Positions 60,854-64,000 of a DNA stretch of 64,000 nt are shown here, piece after piece; positions within the stretch are counted from its first letter, which is position 1, and the number at the start of each line of letters is the position of its first letter. The stretch is from the NCBI RefSeq assembly GCF_900638555.1, contig NZ_LR134525.1, forward strand, positions 682,001 through 746,000, given 5' to 3'. The notes under the pieces were generated by a model, which was not told the origin of the DNA, ran no database searches, and was given only the letters and a program-made list of their open reading frames with translations. The translations under genes were made by a program, and so were the position numbers. This DNA is from Neisseria meningitidis (GTDB lineage: Bacteria; Pseudomonadota; Gammaproteobacteria; Burkholderiales; Neisseriaceae).

Positions 60854-61901
60854 AAGTGCAACACTAGTGTATTAGTGGTTGGAACAGATTCAAGAATAAA
60901 ACACTTGGCGTTTCGTAGCCAAGTGTTTTTCTTGGTCGGTGGTTCAACTCATCTTGAACCCTGCGTATCTCCCGATCACTGATGTTACGGAAATCGGTTT
61001 GTTTGGGGAAGTATTGCCGGATGAGTCCGTTGGTGTTCTCATTCAGCCCTTTCTCCCAAGAATGGTAAGGGCGACAAAAATAAGTCTCCGCTTTCAATGC
61101 TTTGGTTATTTTGGTGTGTTGGTAGAACTCTTTGCCGTTATCCATGGTGATGGTGTGCACCCTGTCTTTATGTGCCTTTAATGCCCTAACAGCTGCCCGG
61201 GCAGTGTCTTCGGCTTTGAGGCTATCCAATTTGCAGATGATGGTGTAGCGGGTAACGCGTTCGACCAAGGTCAATAATGCGCTTTTCTGTCCTTTGCCGA
61301 CAATGGTGTCGGCTTCCCAATCGCCGATACGGGATTTTTGGTCGACGATAGCGGGTCGGTTTTCTATGCCGACACGGTTGGGTACTTTGCCTCTGGTCCA
61401 TGTGCTGCCGTAGCGTTTGCGGTAGGGTTTGCTGCATATTCTGAGATGTTGCCACAACGTGCTGCCGTTGCTTTTGTCTTGGCGAAGGTAGCGGTAAATG
61501 GTGCTGTGGTGGAGCGTGATCTGGTGGTGTTTGCGCAGGTAGGCGCATACTTGTTCGGGACTGAGTTTGCGGCGGATAAGGGTGTCGATGTGCTGAATCA
61601 GCTGCGAATCGAGCTTATAGGGTTGTCGCTTACGCTGTTTGATAGTCCGGCTTTGCCGCTGGGCTTTTTCGGCGCTGTATTGCTGCCCTTGGGTGCGGTG
61701 CCGTCTGATTTCGCGGCTGATGGTGCTTTTGTGGCGGTTCAGCTGTTTGGCGATTTCGGTGACGGTGCAGTGGCGAAACAGGTATTGGATGTGGTATCGT
61801 TCGCCTTGGGTCAGTTGCGTGTAGCTCATGGCAATCTTTCTTGCAGGAAAGGCCGTATGCTACCGCATACTGGCCTTTTTCTGTTAGGGAAAGTTGCACT
61901 T
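60854..61901 (-). mobile_element. IS1655-type insertion sequence (IS30 family)
   Basis: AAGTGCAAC at 60854-60862 and its complement GTTGCACTT at 61893-61901 mark the ends of an element of about 1.05 kb carrying one intact IS30-family transposase. The exact boundaries may differ by one or two bases, because the flanks give no clear target duplication. It sits directly beside IS1016 copy 2, making a composite insertion region. Confidence 0.85.
60864..61829 (-). CDS. IS30-family transposase
   Basis: A 321-residue transposase with an N-terminal helix-turn-helix (LTQGERYHIQYLFRH, then VTEIAKQLNRHKSTISREI) and a DDE catalytic domain: DWEADTIVG, TMDNGKEF, and the glutamate region WEKGLNENTNGLIRQYFPK. 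It is full length with no break, so the element may be active. The sequence matches IS1655, which I know mainly from N. meningitidis. Confidence 0.93.
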   Translation of the reverse strand: MSYTQLTQGERYHIQYLFRHCTVTEIAKQLNRHKSTISREIRRHRTQGQQYSAEKAQRQSRTIKQRKRQPYKLDSQLIQHIDTLIRRKLSPEQVCAYLRKHHQITLHHSTIYRYLRQDKSNGSTLWQHLRICSKPYRKRYGSTWTRGKVPNRVGIENRPAIVDQKSRIGDWEADTIVGKGQKSALLTLVERVTRYTIICKLDSLKAEDTARAAVRALKAHKDRVHTITMDNGKEFYQHTKITKALKAETYFCRPYHSWEKGLNENTNGLIRQYFPKQTDFRNISDREIRRVQDELNHRPRKTLGYETPSVLFLNLFQPLIH

Positions 61902-61925
61902 CAAATGCGAATCCGCCCCCCTTTT

Positions 61926-61967
61926 AAAATGCCGTCTGAACCACGTTTCGGTTCGGACGGCATTTTT
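61926..61967. terminator. Variant uptake-sequence hairpin
   Basis: AAAATGCCGTCTGAACC pairs with GGTTCGGACGGCATTTT (one variant position), between the insertion sequence and the last gene. It may end read-through from either side. Confidence 0.65.
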
Positions 61968-62039
61968 GCATCCTTTTATGGGGATTTCCCGCATCAGGGC
62001 GGTATTCGGGGCGAATCCCGCTTCAGACGGCATTGCCGG

Positions 62040-64000
62040 TCAAGGCTTGTCCGAAGGAGGATGTCCCTGTTCTTTGGCGGGCGGGAGGAAAAGTATGCAG
62101 GGATTGCTTTTAATCTGATTCCAAAAACTCTTAATCAGATTGCGGATGCTGCCGATTTTCGTGCCGCGCGAGCGCAGGGCGACGAAGAGGGCGAGGCTGA
62201 AGCTGACGCAGAGGTTGACCAGGCCGATGGCGAGGACGCTGAAAATGCCGAGTACGAACGTGCCCAAACCGACGTTGCCGCTGACGGCGGCATAGCCGAG
62301 GTTGGCGGAGGAAAAGGCGACGTGGCGGATGTCCAGCGGCAGCCCGAGGAGGTGTCCGAAATAGCCGGTCATACCCAAGAGCATCCCGAAGATGAAGTTG
62401 CCTGCCAGTGAGCCGTAGTGTTTGTGGATGTAGGCGGCGAGGACGCGGCGGGGTCCGGGGCGCATTATTTTACGCAGCAAGGGGTTGAAGGGCAGGCGTT
62501 GGCGCAGGTTGAGGTAGTCGGCGCGGTTGTCGAAGAAGCCTGCGATGATGCCGGAGCAGAACAGCCACAGACCTGCAATGGCGGCATACCACAGCGTCGG
62601 GTAAGCGATGATGTCTATGGATTTGAACTGGTAGGCGGCGGTGTGGACATCGAGTATGGGCTGTTGGTGCAGATGGGCATAGCCGAACGATATGGCGCAC
62701 GCCAAAAGGATGGCGATGGAAACGTTGCCGAAGACGGCGACACTTTGGGAGCGGCATACGTCGATGAGGAGCTTGGCGAGTTTGTTGTCCACCGCTTTGC
62801 CGCCTTCGTTGAGGTCGACCTGTTTGGCAAAGCTGGCGGCAGTCATCGCGGGCTGTTTGGTGGCGACGGTGCAGTGCAGCATATGGATGATCATAAAGCC
62901 GATGCCGTAGTTGAACCCAGCCGACAAGGAAGTCAGGAAGGGGCTGAGGCCGAGTGTGCCGATGCGGATTTTGAGCAGCGCCATCAGGGCGATGATGATG
63001 CCGCCGCCTGCCGCCGAGTAGAACATTTTGAAATATTCTTTGCGGTTGCGGGTGATGTAGTGTTCGCCGTGGTGGCTTTTGTTTTCGGTAATGCTGCGGG
63101 CGAGCATACGGATGCTGCTGCGGCGCAGGTGGCGGGTGCTGTATTGTTCGACCGCCGCGTAGATGAGGGAGTTCATCAGCGCGATGGTCAGGCGGTTGCT
63201 GTTGCCGGCACCGGTTTGGATGTCGGTGAGCAGCTTTAGACGGTCTACGGTCTGCCGGAGCCGTTCGAGCAGGTGGGCGACTTTGACCGACGAACCGGAG
63301 CCGGCGCCCGTCCCTTTGCGGCGCAAATAGTCAATCTGGCTGAAACATTGGTCGAACATCACTTCGAGGTGGGCGGTGTCGTAAGGCGTGGTGCCGTTGC
63401 GGTAGTGTTCGACCAGTTTGGCGGTTTCGCGTTGGAGGGCGACGAAGGAAGAATCGGCTTCCAGCAGGCGCGGGGCGATGCGGATGAGGTCGGGTTCGAT
63501 GGCTTCGGATGCCGTCCAGACAGACAGCATTTCGATGGCGCGCAAACGCGCATCGGCAAGGCGGATGCCCGCCGTCTGCAATTTGGACGGCTCGGCGTGG
63601 CTCCGGATGAGTTCGTATAAAACCAGCCATTGGCGGATATTGAGCGTTTGCAGCCATTTGTCGTCGTTTTCGGAATGGAAAAGATAAAGGAAGACTTCGC
63701 CCAAGTTGGCAAAATCTTTATATGACGGGCTGAAGCGTTCGTAGATGCGTATGCCCATTTCCCGGGCAAAGCTGTAGCGCGAGAAGATGCCGAGTTTGAT
63801 GAGTGCCGGATAAATGTGTATTTGCGCGAGCCAGATGTAAAAACACCGGCTGAAGCGGGACAGTAATTCCCTGTCTTGTTTGAATGTGTCGATAATCAGG
63901 TCGAAACGTTCCCCCGCACATTTTTTGCCGCCACGGCGCAAAAATTTAATCAGTGCGTTGAGGACGTTGACAAAATCGGTATGTCCCAAGCTTTCCGAAA
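62040..64000 (-). CDS. Gcr/SpecificRecomb family membrane protein (5' end outside window)
   Basis: At least 653 residues of a protein usually annotated as site-specific recombinase Gcr. The frame is still open at the window edge, so the true start lies outside. The N-terminal 300 residues are helical and soluble-looking. The C-terminal half has about seven hydrophobic segments (for example GGGIIIALMALLK, FGNVSIAILLACAISF, GIFSVLAIGLVNLCVSF). No tyrosine- or serine-recombinase catalytic motif is visible, so the recombinase label is doubtful. Confidence 0.8.
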   Translation of the reverse strand, partial: SESLGHTDFVNVLNALIKFLRRGGKKCAGERFDLIIDTFKQDRELLSRFSRCFYIWLAQIHIYPALIKLGIFSRYSFAREMGIRIYERFSPSYKDFANLGEVFLYLFHSENDDKWLQTLNIRQWLVLYELIRSHAEPSKLQTAGIRLADARLRAIEMLSVWTASEAIEPDLIRIAPRLLEADSSFVALQRETAKLVEHYRNGTTPYDTAHLEVMFDQCFSQIDYLRRKGTGAGSGSSVKVAHLLERLRQTVDRLKLLTDIQTGAGNSNRLTIALMNSLIYAAVEQYSTRHLRRSSIRMLARSITENKSHHGEHYITRNRKEYFKMFYSAAGGGIIIALMALLKIRIGTLGLSPFLTSLSAGFNYGIGFMIIHMLHCTVATKQPAMTAASFAKQVDLNEGGKAVDNKLAKLLIDVCRSQSVAVFGNVSIAILLACAISFGYAHLHQQPILDVHTAAYQFKSIDIIAYPTLWYAAIAGLWLFCSGIIAGFFDNRADYLNLRQRLPFNPLLRKIMRPGPRRVLAAYIHKHYGSLAGNFIFGMLLGMTGYFGHLLGLPLDIRHVAFSSANLGYAAVSGNVGLGTFVLGIFSVLAIGLVNLCVSFSLALFVALRSRGTKIGSIRNLIKSFWNQIKSNPCILFLPPAKEQGHPPSDKP

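Overview
The window is neisserial chromosome, most likely Neisseria meningitidis. The 10-base DNA uptake sequence GCCGTCTGAA is scattered throughout and often forms inverted pairs that act as terminators. Correia repeat elements (CREE) recur with TATAGTGG ends, and IS1016-type and IS1655-type insertion sequences are present. I saw no tRNA, rRNA or CRISPR array. The species call is an inference from these repeats and the gene content.

Bases 1-7200: the tail of a C-terminal processing protease, a CREE, uvrB, an AT-rich KilA-N gene, an IS1016 copy with an 8-bp target duplication, trmB and a Sel1-repeat protein. Bases 7200-14000: uvrC, copA divergent from trxB, then the ribosomal operon rpsF-priB-rpsR-rplI with a strong promoter and a possible leader attenuator. 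Bases 14000-18600: a patch of repeat and gene debris, a TauE/SafE permease, pssA, a secreted DUF4189 protein and a uracil permease. Bases 18800-28500: ftsK, tig and clpP on the plus strand, facing ispG, pilW, rlmN, ndk and zapE on the minus strand.

Bases 28500-36200: the glutathione-dependent formaldehyde/GSNO detoxification genes fghA-adhC with their divergent MerR-type regulator nmlR and a textbook 19-bp-spaced operator-promoter. This block has no uptake sequences. It is followed by ihfB, rpsA, cmk and a heavily decayed sodium symporter. Bases 36200-43200: rsuA, mltD, a methyltransferase, mutM and an acyltransferase (nlaB) switched out of frame at a G7 tract.

Bases 43200-49400: nrdA and nrdB are separated by an AT-rich restriction-modification pair (a C5-cytosine methyltransferase and an EcoRII-class nuclease). 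A YfaE-like ferredoxin follows nrdB. Bases 49400-57040: ftsB, eno, a DUF4149 protein, kdsA, panD and mfd. The mfd gene carries three in-frame tandem repeats of about 70 residues that are rich in DNA palindromes. Bases 57040-64000: an acyl-CoA dehydrogenase-like gene with an inverted-repeat operator candidate, an MltB-type lipoprotein, a second IS1016 copy split by a CREE, an intact IS1655 and a membrane protein of the Gcr family that runs off the end.

Most of the window is core housekeeping: DNA repair (uvrB, uvrC, mfd, mutM), cell wall and division (ftsK, ftsB, mltB, mltD), translation, and nucleotide metabolism. The accessory layer consists of repeats, two insertion sequence types, one restriction-modification module and one KilA-N gene. 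The best leads are the mfd repeat insertion, the KilA-N island, the restriction-modification module inside the nrd locus, and the CREE insertions for which an empty site can be read in the same window.
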